Below are positions 52,673 to 61,071 of a stretch of 63,721 nucleotides of DNA, piece by piece (the first letter of the stretch is position 1; each line of letters opens with the position of its first letter). The notes below the pieces were generated by a model. It was given only the letters and a program-made list of their open reading frames with translations. It was not told the DNA's origin and did not search any database. The stretch lies in contig CAUJJI010000046.1 in the NCBI GenBank assembly GCA_963205265.1, positions 1 through 63,721 of the forward strand, given 5' to 3'. Made by a program: the position numbers and the translations under genes. Source of the stretch: Pseudomonadota bacterium (lineage in GTDB: Bacteria > Pseudomonadota > Alphaproteobacteria > Sphingomonadales > Sphingomonadaceae).

Positions 52673-53809
52673 TGGCCATGGAACCGGGCTCGATCGCCGC
52701 GGTTTGGTAATGAGCTTCGACGGTCATTCCAAGGATGTGCGATTTCAAAGTTTTACGCCTTGCTTGCATTGGCCGCGCTGGCTGCCTGCGACGGATCGGG
52801 CGCCCAGCGCGCCCCGGAAGCGGACAAGCGCGAGGCAGCGCCGTCCACCTCGCTTCGCTTCGAGGATGTGCCGGCGGACGCGCAAGCGGATCAAGCCCCC
52901 GATCCCATCCTTGCGGCGCAGGTCAGGCTGGACCGGCTAGGCTTTTCGAGCGGCGTTATCGACGGGCATGAAAGCACCAATTTCCGGGCGGCGTTGCGCG
53001 GATACCAGATGGCCCGCGCCTTGCCGCAGACCGGCCGGCTCGATCCCGCGACGGAGCAGGCGCTCGACGGCGAAAACGCCGTTCCTGCGGTGCGTCGGGT
53101 CCGTATTCCCGCCAGCTTCGCACGCGGCCCGTTCGTGCCGGACCTGCCGAACGAGACGGCGAAGCAGGCGGATTTCCCCCACCTCGGCTACCGCAGCCTG
53201 ACCGAGGCTCTGGCCGAACGGTTCCACACCACGCCGCAGACGCTGGTCGCGCTCAACGGGCCGGGCGCCAAGGTCGGCGCCGGTGCGGTGATCGTGGTTC
53301 CCAATGTCCCCGATATCGACGCCGCCGGCCTCGGCCAGGACGAGCGCGGGTGGAACCGGACGCTCGAGACGCTGGCCGTCGCGCCGGTGCAGCCCGCCGC
53401 CGCACGCGTCGTGGTAGACAAGTCCGAAGGCGTGCTGCGCGCGTTCGATGCACAGGACCGGCTGCTCGCGCAGTTTCCCGCGACCATGGGCAGCAGCCAC
53501 GACCCGCTGCCGATCGGCAGTTGGAAGATCCTGGGGATCAGCCGCAATCCCGACTTCCATTACAACCCCAAGCTGTTCTGGGACGTCAGCGACAGCAAGC
53601 AGCCGGCGCTGCTCAAGCCCGGTCCAAACGGCCCGGTCGGCGTCGTCTGGATCGACCTGTCGAAGCCGCACTACGGTATCCACGGCACCGGCTCGCCCGA
53701 AGGCATCGGCCATGCCGAAAGCCATGGCTGCATCCGCCTGACCAACTGGGACGCCGCGCGCCTGGCGCAAATGGTCAAGGCAGGGGTGCCGGCGATCTTC
53801 CAGCCCTAG
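52625..53809 (+). CDS. L,D-transpeptidase (YkuD) with peptidoglycan-binding domain
   Basis: A periplasmic cell-wall enzyme that crosslinks peptidoglycan or attaches proteins to it. Conserved coding begins at about 52742 with a lipoprotein signal (ALLALAALAACDG). A peptidoglycan-binding domain (RLDRLGFSSGVIDGHESTNFRAALRGYQ), a LysM-like LAERFHTTPQTLVALNGP part and the YkuD domain follow. The catalytic SHGCIRLTNWDA motif lies 25 residues before the end. No ATG, GTG or TTG lies directly before the signal; the nearest in-frame start is the TTG at 52625 inside the IS remnant. The native start was probably lost in the rearrangement. Confidence 0.85.
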   Translation: MLERVPEPRDICEIRPWPWNRARSPRFGNELRRSFQGCAISKFYALLALAALAACDGSGAQRAPEADKREAAPSTSLRFEDVPADAQADQAPDPILAAQVRLDRLGFSSGVIDGHESTNFRAALRGYQMARALPQTGRLDPATEQALDGENAVPAVRRVRIPASFARGPFVPDLPNETAKQADFPHLGYRSLTEALAERFHTTPQTLVALNGPGAKVGAGAVIVVPNVPDIDAAGLGQDERGWNRTLETLAVAPVQPAAARVVVDKSEGVLRAFDAQDRLLAQFPATMGSSHDPLPIGSWKILGISRNPDFHYNPKLFWDVSDSKQPALLKPGPNGPVGVVWIDLSKPHYGIHGTGSPEGIGHAESHGCIRLTNWDAARLAQMVKAGVPAIFQP

Positions 53810-54113
53810 CCGCCGGGCCGGGATCATGATCGCCCATATGAGATGCGGTGCGAGGTCGTTGTTGGCTGTTACGTGCCGGCGGATCCCCGTTCAGGAAGCA
53901 AGATTTCCCTGATGTTCGGAAAGTCAGTCCCTGTTCTGGTGCGTCGGGAATTTACTGCGGCTGGTCGCTGACCGCCACATCGGGGCGAGACATCGACGAG
54001 CCAGCCCTTCATAATTCGCACCAACTTGCAAAGCCCGCCGCTCAGCGCGAGCCGCACATGCCGCGCATCGGCCGAAAGCGCGCGACCGTATTCCACGACC
54101 CCCGCGCTTGCCG
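53810..54113. other. Noncoding stretch between convergent genes
   Basis: The 304 bases between the L,D-transpeptidase and the S46 peptidase hold no recognisable gene. A minus-strand open frame of about 100 codons (53869-54177) has no family resemblance and overlaps the peptidase end. Confidence 0.4.
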
Positions 54114-56246
54114 TCACTCGCCGATATCCATTTCGGCGATCAGGCGATCGGCATGGTCGACCTTCTCCATGGTCCACAGCATGAAGCGGCTGTCGACATG
54201 GATGGTGCGGTTCGATGCCGCATCATAGGACCAGTCGGAAATCACCCCGTCGAGCGTGCCGTCGAAAGCCAGGCCGACGAACTCGCCCCTGGCGTTGAGC
54301 GTCGACGAGCCGGAATTGCCGTTGGTGATGTCGACCGTCGACATGAAGTCGACCGGCAGCGTGCCCAGCGCCGGATGGGTGTACTTGCCGTAGTCCCTTG
54401 CCTTGATCAGGTCGATCATGCGCTGGGGCGCGGCGAATTCGCCCTTGCCGGTCTGCTTGGCGGCCAAGCCCTCGGCAGTGGTGAACGGTGCCCAGGTCTG
54501 GCCGTCGACCTGCTTGCCCGTCACCTTGCCGTAAGTGAAGCGCAGCGATCCATTGGCGTCGGGATAGAGCGACCGGCCCTGCCCCTGCGCCCATGCCAGC
54601 ATGCCGCGCATGTACTGCGATCGCGCCGCCTGCTCGCGCCCGGCGCGCGCCTTCGCGTCCAGTTCGCGCTCCATGCCGCGCGGGTACAGCGCCACGGCGA
54701 GTTGGATGAACGGATCGTCCGAGGTCTCGAAGGCGGCGGCCGGCTTGTCGAGCCAGGCCTTGCGCAGGGCGGTGTCGCCAAGCCTGGTCTCGGCATAGAG
54801 CCGGTCGAGCCCGACCCGGTCGAGCGCCGCCAGGAACGCGGCATCGGCCGCGGGCGAGCGGCGATAGTCCTCGAGCGCGGCCTCGAACAGCGCGCGGTCT
54901 ACCTTGGGCGCGAAGCGCCGCTCGATCTGCGCCAGCCGTTCCTCGACCGGGCGGCGATCGCGGTCCTGGTAGCCCGGCTCGCGCTCGGCATCGGGCTTTT
55001 CGCGCTCCTTGGCCCAGCGATAGGCGGTGCGGGCCGCCGCGAGGAGCTGCGCCCGCCCGATCTTGCCGAGCACCAGGTCCTCCATGTCGGCCTGCTGGCC
55101 TTCGGCAATCACCCGGTCGAGAGCCGCCGCGGCTTCGGCAAAGCCGGCGCGCGAGCGATCCGCGGCGATCCAGTCGCGGTAGGCCTGCTCCTGCGCTGCC
55201 TTGCGCGCCGACAGGGAGATGCGGTCGGCACCCTGCATCTGGCCCAGCGTCTTCTTCATGTAGTTCTGCTGGCCGCGCAGGATCGAGGCGTAGCGGATCG
55301 TTGCGTCCTGATCGCCCGCCGTCGCTTTCTCGATCCGCGCCGCATAGTCTGCCAGGCTGGCCTGGTAGGCGGGATAATAGGTCTCGAAGGCAAAGCGCGC
55401 CTCGGCCGCGGTGCGCAGCCGATCGGTCGAACCGGGGAAACCTGCGACCATCACGAAGTCGCCCTCCTGCACTCCGCCGCGGGCGACCTTGAGCCAGGCC
55501 TTGGGCCGGAACGGCACGTTCTCCCTGGCGTAGGGCGCGGAAGACCCGTCCGGCGCGACATAGGCGCGGTAGAAACCGAAGTCGCCGGTATGCCGCGGCC
55601 ACATCCAGTTGTCGGTCTCGCCGCCGAAATTACCGATGCCGCCCGCCGGCGCATAGACCAGCCGCACGTCCTTGATCTCCAGCTGCTGCTGCAGCCAGTA
55701 CTGCGCTCCGCCGAAATAGGAGCGCACGTCGCAGCGCCGGCTGGGCTGCCGCTCGCAGGCGGCGATCAGCGCCTTGCGGTTGGCCTCGAGCCGCTTGGTG
55801 CGGCCGAGGCCGTCCATCTTCGCGCTCAGCCCGCGGTTCATGGCGGCAGTCACTTCGCGCAGGTCCTCGATCACGTAGATGCGCGAACCCGGCGCGGCCG
55901 GCAGTTCGTCACCCAGGCTCGCCGCCAGGAAGCCGTCGGTCAGGTAGTCCTGACCGGGCTTCGAATTGTACTGCACCGAGCCGTAGACGCAGTGGTGGTT
56001 GGTGGCGACGAGCCCCTGCGGCGAGAGAAACGCCGCCGAGCACCCACCGAGCGAGGCGATCGCGGTCAAGGGCGGCTGGTCGAGATCGCCCAGCCTGGCC
56101 GGATCGAGCTGCAGCCCGGCCTGCTTCAGCGCGGCGGCGATATCCTGGGTCTGGCCGGGCATCCACATGCCTTCCTCCGCGAGAGCGGGGAACGGGGAGG
56201 CCGCGAGCAGCAGGCAACAGGCGATGGATCGGCAGACGGCGCGCAT
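54114..56246 (-). CDS. S46 family dipeptidyl-peptidase (DPP7-type)
   Basis: A 710-residue periplasmic serine peptidase that removes dipeptides from oligopeptides. A signal peptide ends near ALAEEG (about 23). The chymotrypsin-fold parts carry the catalytic His in GLVATNHHCVYG (about 84) and the catalytic Ser in TNGNSGSSTLN (about 643); a long helical insertion lies between. AFDGTLDG carries Gly where acid-specific DPP11 enzymes have Arg, so a DPP7-like preference for hydrophobic residues is expected. The ATG at 56246 follows TTGGAG. The divergent POT carrier is a logical partner for dipeptide uptake. Confidence 0.92.
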   Translation of the reverse strand: MRAVCRSIACCLLLAASPFPALAEEGMWMPGQTQDIAAALKQAGLQLDPARLGDLDQPPLTAIASLGGCSAAFLSPQGLVATNHHCVYGSVQYNSKPGQDYLTDGFLAASLGDELPAAPGSRIYVIEDLREVTAAMNRGLSAKMDGLGRTKRLEANRKALIAACERQPSRRCDVRSYFGGAQYWLQQQLEIKDVRLVYAPAGGIGNFGGETDNWMWPRHTGDFGFYRAYVAPDGSSAPYARENVPFRPKAWLKVARGGVQEGDFVMVAGFPGSTDRLRTAAEARFAFETYYPAYQASLADYAARIEKATAGDQDATIRYASILRGQQNYMKKTLGQMQGADRISLSARKAAQEQAYRDWIAADRSRAGFAEAAAALDRVIAEGQQADMEDLVLGKIGRAQLLAAARTAYRWAKEREKPDAEREPGYQDRDRRPVEERLAQIERRFAPKVDRALFEAALEDYRRSPAADAAFLAALDRVGLDRLYAETRLGDTALRKAWLDKPAAAFETSDDPFIQLAVALYPRGMERELDAKARAGREQAARSQYMRGMLAWAQGQGRSLYPDANGSLRFTYGKVTGKQVDGQTWAPFTTAEGLAAKQTGKGEFAAPQRMIDLIKARDYGKYTHPALGTLPVDFMSTVDITNGNSGSSTLNARGEFVGLAFDGTLDGVISDWSYDAASNRTIHVDSRFMLWTMEKVDHADRLIAEMDIGE

Positions 56247-56626
56247 GGGAACTCCAACGAACAAGGGGGCGGGAGACTATGGTCGGAAGGGATGCTTCGC
56301 AATTGCAGGGTCGGGTAAAGCGTACAGCATTATCGCAGGAGAGTATCCTCGTTGCGCGGCGGCGGGCAGGGAATTCCTCCTTCAGGCAAGCGTCAGCGCA
56401 CGCCGTCCCGTGCGTCCCTCCCGGATAAGAGGCGCGGCGGCGAGATTTCCGCATCTCCGTCCCCGCATGCCGGATGCGGCAGCCGACAAGCCGGGCCCGA
56501 AGCCTTCGAAAAAGTTCGCCTCGATCGCTGCAGGCGGTGCGGAATCGCGGGCCTCGCACCTCTAACAAGCCGAAGCGGCAAGGCGGCCGACCGCCGGCCG
56601 CCGTTCCCAGGGGAGACGCAGGCCTC
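56247..56626. promoter_or_regulatory. Divergent region between S46 peptidase and peptide transporter
   Basis: No gene is supported. A perfect 8-bp hairpin, GGCGGCCG-ACCGC-CGGCCGCC (56582-56602), lies in the leader of the transporter, 24 bases before its ATG, ahead of a GGGGAGACG ribosome-binding site. It could affect translation. Confidence 0.4.
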
Positions 56627-58243
56627 ATGAATTCGCATCTTGCCGCAGCCGAGCGCACGTTCCTCGGCCATCCGCGCGGCCTGTTCGTGCTGTTCTTCGC
56701 CGAGATGTGGGAGCGCTTCTCCTACTACGGCATGCGCGCGCTGCTGATCTTCTATCTGGTCCAGCACTGGCTCTATTCCGACGGCGAGGCCTCGGTGATC
56801 TACGGCGCCTATACCTCGCTGGTCTATGTGACGCCGGTCGTCGGCGGCTATCTCGCCGATCGCTGGCTGGGGCAGCGGAAGGCGGTGCTGTTCGGGGCGC
56901 TGCTGCTGACCTGCGGCCATTTCCTCATGGCGTTCGAAGGCGACGGCGGCGGGCAGTCGGATCCGGCGATCAATGTGTTCTGGCTGGCGCTGGCCTTCAT
57001 CATCGTCGGCTCGGGGTTCCTGAAAGCCAACATCTCGGTGATCGTCGGCCAGCTCTACCCGCTGACCGACCCGCGGCGCGACCCGGCCTATACGATCTTC
57101 TACATGGGCATAAACCTCGGCGCCGCGATGGGCTCGCTGCTCGCGGGCTACCTCGGGCAGACCTACGGCTGGAGCTACGGCTTCGGGCTTGCGGGCATCG
57201 GCATGGTCATCGGGCTGCTGGTCTTCACCCTGGGCAAGCCGCTGCTGCTCGGGCGCGGCGAGCCGCCGGCGCCCGAGCGGCTCAAGGTCCGGCACGGCGG
57301 CGTCCCGCTGGAGGCGCTGCTCTACCTGGCGGGCGCGGCCATGGTCGCCGTGGTCTGGTGGCTGATCCAGAACCGGGCGCTGGTGGGCGTGCTGCTAGGC
57401 GGCACGGGCTTGGCGCTGGTCGGCTATGTGCTGTGGACCGCAACCGCCCGGCTGACCCGCGAGGAGCGCGACCGCATCCTCGCGCTGCTGTTCCTGATCG
57501 CGGGCTCGGTGCTGTTCTTCGCGCTGTTCGAGCAGGCGGGATCCTCGCTCAACCTCTATACCGACCGGGCAGTCGACCGCACCCTGTTCGGCTTCACCGT
57601 GCCCGCGGCGATGTTCCAATCGATCAACGCCATCCTGATCGTCGCGCTGGGCCCGCTGTTCGCCGCGCTGTGGCTGTACCTCGCGCGCCGCGGGCGGGAG
57701 CCGTCGACGCCGGCCAAGTTCGGGATCGGCATGGTCCTCCTCGGCGCGGGCTTCCTGATCCTCGTCGGCGGGGCGCAGGCCGCCGGGCCCGGCCAGGCGA
57801 CGCCGCTCGTCTTCCTGTTCCTGATCTACCTGTTCCACACCATGGGCGAGCTTTGCCTGTCACCGGTCGGCCTATCGGCGATGAACCGGCTGGCGCCGGC
57901 GCAGATGGCGAGCCTGATCATGGGGACCTGGTTCTTCGCCAGCGCGATCGCCAATTTCCTCGCCGGCCTGATCGCCGCGGCGACCGGCGGGGAGGGAGCG
58001 GGCAGCGAAGCGACGCTGCGGATCTACTGGACCATCGGCTGGGTCGCAGTCGGCGTCGGCCTCTGCGTGATGCTGGTCGCGCCGAGGATCCGCCGGCTGA
58101 TGCATCTCGACTCGCTGCGCGATGCCGCGCCGCCGGCCGGCGGGGCCGAACTTGCCGAGCGCCAGGCGGCGGGCCTGCATCCGGATCCCGCCCCGGCGCC
58201 CAACGCGGTGCATTTGGCGAGCGAGCGGCACGAGGGGCGGTAG
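56627..58243 (+). CDS. POT-family di-/tripeptide transporter
   Basis: A 538-residue proton-coupled oligopeptide carrier with about fourteen membrane segments. The ExxER signature is clear in EMWERFSYYGMRALLIFYLVQ (helix 1, about 25-45). GSGFLKANISVIVGQLY and FFALFEQAGSSLNLYTDR are further family landmarks. A hydrophilic C-terminal tail of about 45 residues is unusual but not unique. The ATG at 56627 gives the standard N-terminus. It is divergent from an exported dipeptidyl-peptidase, so the two probably supply amino acids from external peptides. Confidence 0.92.
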   Translation: MNSHLAAAERTFLGHPRGLFVLFFAEMWERFSYYGMRALLIFYLVQHWLYSDGEASVIYGAYTSLVYVTPVVGGYLADRWLGQRKAVLFGALLLTCGHFLMAFEGDGGGQSDPAINVFWLALAFIIVGSGFLKANISVIVGQLYPLTDPRRDPAYTIFYMGINLGAAMGSLLAGYLGQTYGWSYGFGLAGIGMVIGLLVFTLGKPLLLGRGEPPAPERLKVRHGGVPLEALLYLAGAAMVAVVWWLIQNRALVGVLLGGTGLALVGYVLWTATARLTREERDRILALLFLIAGSVLFFALFEQAGSSLNLYTDRAVDRTLFGFTVPAAMFQSINAILIVALGPLFAALWLYLARRGREPSTPAKFGIGMVLLGAGFLILVGGAQAAGPGQATPLVFLFLIYLFHTMGELCLSPVGLSAMNRLAPAQMASLIMGTWFFASAIANFLAGLIAAATGGEGAGSEATLRIYWTIGWVAVGVGLCVMLVAPRIRRLMHLDSLRDAAPPAGGAELAERQAAGLHPDPAPAPNAVHLASERHEGR

Positions 58244-58258
58244 ATCCGCGAGCATTTA

Positions 58259-58283
58259 GCGGGCGGGCATGCGCCCCGCCCGC
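58259..58283. terminator. Hairpin between convergent genes
   Basis: GCGGGCGGG and CCCGCCCGC form a perfect 9-bp stem around a 7-base loop between the peptide carrier and the zinc-ribbon gene. There is no T run, so the terminator role is likely but not certain. Confidence 0.5.
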
Positions 58284-58298
58284 CCGCGCCGCGCGGGA

Positions 58299-58598
58299 TC
58301 AGTCGAACAGTTCCTCGAGGAACGACTTGCGCCGCTTGTAGGGCTTGTGGCCGTAGCCGTAGCCATGCCCCCCGCCCCAGCCCGCATCCGGCTGCTGCGG
58401 CGGCGCCTGGGGAGCGGCGCGCGGCGGCGGCGCCGCTTCGCTTGCGCTACGCTCGACGATCTTGTCGAGCTCGCCGCGGTCGAGCCACACGCCGCGGCAC
58501 TGGGGGCAATAGTCGATCTCGACCCCCTGCCGCTCGCTCATCACCAGCGGAACGGCACAGACGGGGCAAGGCATTCCAACGCCGGGGTTGGTCATCAT
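58299..58598 (-). CDS. Zinc-ribbon protein (zf-TFIIB family)
   Basis: A 99-residue cytosolic protein. A zinc ribbon of two CxxC pairs lies near the N-terminus (MPCPVCAVPLV and IDYCPQCRGVWLDRGELDKIVE). A proline/alanine linker, a GGGHGYGYGH patch that could also bind metal, and a basic/acidic tail KRRKSFLEELFD follow. Small proteins of this type are widespread and of unknown function. The ATG at 58598 has GGAGACCC upstream. Confidence 0.85.
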   Translation of the reverse strand: MMTNPGVGMPCPVCAVPLVMSERQGVEIDYCPQCRGVWLDRGELDKIVERSASEAAPPPRAAPQAPPQQPDAGWGGGHGYGYGHKPYKRRKSFLEELFD

Positions 58599-58999
58599 GG
58601 GTCTCCAATGGTCATGGGCTCGATCCGGGGACAGCAAACCGACCTGCACCGAGCCACCTCGATGCGGTCCGACATCGCAGCCGCATCGGCGACTGCCAGA
58701 GGGGCCCGGCCCGCAAGGCAGAGGATGGGGACGGTTCGGGCGGCTTTCAATGGATCTTCTGCTCAGCGCGTCGCCGCCGAGCCGGAGATCGTGCCGGTCG
58801 CCGCTTCCCCCGAGACAGGCCCGGCGGCGCCTCCTGCACGGCGTGCTGCATAGCTTCGCCTAGACGTGCGGGAGAGCGGCCGTTGGGGGGCAATCGCGCG
58901 CGAAAACGCGATCGACGGTCGGGAAACGGGCATCGGCGCTGGCACCGCGGCGAAATCTGCGTCAATCTGGCCGGCGACACGGCCGGGAGAGAGACGACG
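58599..58999. other. Noncoding stretch before the CmcJ-like operon
   Basis: No gene or repeat was identified in these 401 bases. GGGAGAGAGACGACG before 59000 provides the ribosome-binding site and supports the start chosen for the next gene. Confidence 0.4.
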
Positions 59000-59860
59000 A
59001 TGTTGCAGGCTGGCGGGACCGAAGCGCGCGTGCGGGCCACGGTGAACTACATCCTCAACCCGCCGCCGCCCGACGCCGAGCCGCTGACTTTCGTCACCGA
59101 GGCCGACGAGCTGTCGACCATGGCGACGCTGCCGGGAACGCCCGTCTGGATCCATGACCTGCGAGGGACGGCGACGTCGCTCGACCGGGAGGGCTTCGAG
59201 CTCGTCGCCCACGCCAGCGCCGTGGCCGACTTTCACCGGATCGAGGAGGACCCCGAGGTCGACCGGCTCTACATCGGCGAGATGACCGCGCTGCTCCAGC
59301 GGATCACCGGCGCCAGCCTCGTCGTCATGCAGGGCGGCGGCAAGAAGCGCTACGGACCGGCTGCGCGGGACCGGCTGGCGGGCCTGAAGAACGCGCTGCC
59401 CGCGCTCTACCCGCACGGCGACACGACCCGGTCCTCTGCCCGCTACCTGGCCGAAGCGATCCTGCAGCACGTTCCCGGACTGGACCTTGGCCACGTGCGG
59501 CGATGGGCGCATTTCAACATGTGGCGACCGATCACGCCGCCGCCGCAGGATTATCCGCTGGCGGTCTGCGATGCCCGCACGATCGGTCCGGACGACGGGG
59601 TGACCGTCGTTGCCCATACCGAGACCCGCACCAGCGGCTCGCTGGCGTTCGACACCACGGGCTATCTTCGCAATCCCGCCCACCGCTGGTGCTATTTCCA
59701 CGACATGACGCCGGAAGAGGTGATCGTGTTCAAGACTCACGACAGCGATCCCGCCCGCGCGCATCAGGTGGCCCATACCGCATTCCTCGACCCCAGCTGC
59801 CCGGCCGGCACGCCGACCCGGGCCAGCGTCGAAATGCGCGCGCTCGCGGTCTTCGCCTGA
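59000..59860 (+). CDS. CmcJ/NvfI-family oxidoreductase
   Basis: A 286-residue protein of the CmcJ/NvfI family, non-haem-iron oxygenase-like proteins first known from cephamycin methoxylation and fungal meroterpenoid pathways. Landmarks are the N-terminal TVNYILNPPP, RWAHFNMWRPITPPPQDYPLAVCDART (about 167-193), the HRWCYFHDMTPEEVIVFKTHDSD region (about 231-253) and TAFLDPSCP. The candidate iron ligands are histidines in these blocks. The substrate is unknown. Its stop shares a base with the start of the sulfotransferase gene (TGATG). Confidence 0.82.
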   Translation: MLQAGGTEARVRATVNYILNPPPPDAEPLTFVTEADELSTMATLPGTPVWIHDLRGTATSLDREGFELVAHASAVADFHRIEEDPEVDRLYIGEMTALLQRITGASLVVMQGGGKKRYGPAARDRLAGLKNALPALYPHGDTTRSSARYLAEAILQHVPGLDLGHVRRWAHFNMWRPITPPPQDYPLAVCDARTIGPDDGVTVVAHTETRTSGSLAFDTTGYLRNPAHRWCYFHDMTPEEVIVFKTHDSDPARAHQVAHTAFLDPSCPAGTPTRASVEMRALAVFA

Positions 59861-61071
59861 TGGCGGCGCCTGTCGCAAGCGGATCGGGGGGACATTCCCC
59901 GCCGGTCCTGACTGCCGATGCCATCGTGGCCCAGGCGATCGCCATGGCCGAGGTCGCGGAACCCGACGTTGCGGCGTTCCGCGGCAATCTCGAGCTTCTC
60001 GTCGACAGCATCAACGGCGAAGCCGGGCTGCGTCCGGACGCCGTTGCCGGGGTGCAGCGGCAGCTCGCCCTGCCGCTGCGCAACCGGATCGAGGTTTCGC
60101 ACTGGATCCGCCGCTATCCCGAAATTCGCAACGAACCGATCGAACGGCCGATCTTCCTGACCGGCCTGCCCCGTTCGGGCACGACCTATTTCCAGTACCT
60201 GCTCGACGCCGATCCGGCGATGCGCTTCCTGCGCTACTGGGAAGGCCAGCGGCCGTGTCCGCCACCGGGCTTCGCGCCCGCGTCCGTCCGGGGGCGGATC
60301 GATGAATGCGCCGCACGGAAGGCGCAGGCGATGGGCAATTCCCTGAGCGCCGAGATCGCCAGGATCCATCTGAGCGATGCCGACGGCCCGGAGGAATGCC
60401 TGGGCATTATCGACCAGACCTTCGCCAATGTCGGCCACTACTGGACCTATCGCGTACCGGGATATTTCGACCGCTGTCTCGACAGTGTCGACTTGCGCGG
60501 CTGCTATGAACACCACCGGCTGGTCCTGCAGCTGCTGCAATGGCGGACTGCACGCAAGCGCTGGGTGCTGAAGTGGCCGTGCCATCTCGTCGCGCTGCAG
60601 GCGATCCTCGACGTCTACCCCGACGCCAGCTTCATCGTCACGCACCGCGACCCGGTTCAGGCGCTGGCTTCCAACTGCAGCCTCTCGGCGATGTTGCGGC
60701 GGAGCACCTCGGCGCAGGTGGATCTCCACGAGATCGGCCGGCAGATGAAGCAGATGATCCTGGTCTACCTTCGGCGCCTCGTGGAATTCGACGAGGCCCA
60801 CGGAGCAAGGATCGCCCACGTCGACTATGCGACTGCGGTGGAACGGCCCGAGGAAGCGGTGGCAAGGGCGTTCGGCCGGCTCTCCATCCCGATGACGGCG
60901 GAGGTCGCCGCTTCCGTCGTCGCCTGGCGGCGCGACAATCCGCCCGGCAAGCGCGGAGTCCACGAATACGCGCTGGAAGACTACGGGCTCGATGCGGGCG
61001 AAGTCGCCGCCGAATATGCCTTCTACAGCGAACGCTTCGACGTACCCCGCGAGGGGAAGGCGCGAGCATGA
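59860..61071 (+). CDS. Sulfotransferase family protein
   Basis: A 403-residue PAPS-dependent sulfotransferase-like protein. The 5'-phosphosulfate loop is FLTGLPRSGTTYFQYLL (about 99-115), and the 3'-phosphate region is SFIVTHRDPVQALASNCSL (about 258-276). HEYALEDYGL near the C-terminus is shared with the protein at 9047 (HVYSFEDWGL), showing the same subfamily. It is coupled to the CmcJ-like gene before it and the DUF1214 gene after it (ATGA overlap). The acceptor is unknown. Confidence 0.86.
   Translation: MAAPVASGSGGHSPPVLTADAIVAQAIAMAEVAEPDVAAFRGNLELLVDSINGEAGLRPDAVAGVQRQLALPLRNRIEVSHWIRRYPEIRNEPIERPIFLTGLPRSGTTYFQYLLDADPAMRFLRYWEGQRPCPPPGFAPASVRGRIDECAARKAQAMGNSLSAEIARIHLSDADGPEECLGIIDQTFANVGHYWTYRVPGYFDRCLDSVDLRGCYEHHRLVLQLLQWRTARKRWVLKWPCHLVALQAILDVYPDASFIVTHRDPVQALASNCSLSAMLRRSTSAQVDLHEIGRQMKQMILVYLRRLVEFDEAHGARIAHVDYATAVERPEEAVARAFGRLSIPMTAEVAASVVAWRRDNPPGKRGVHEYALEDYGLDAGEVAAEYAFYSERFDVPREGKARA

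Noticed and set aside
53869..54177. Minus-strand frame of 102 codons downstream of the S46 peptidase
   Set aside because: It has no family resemblance, no ribosome-binding site and overlaps the end of the peptidase gene.
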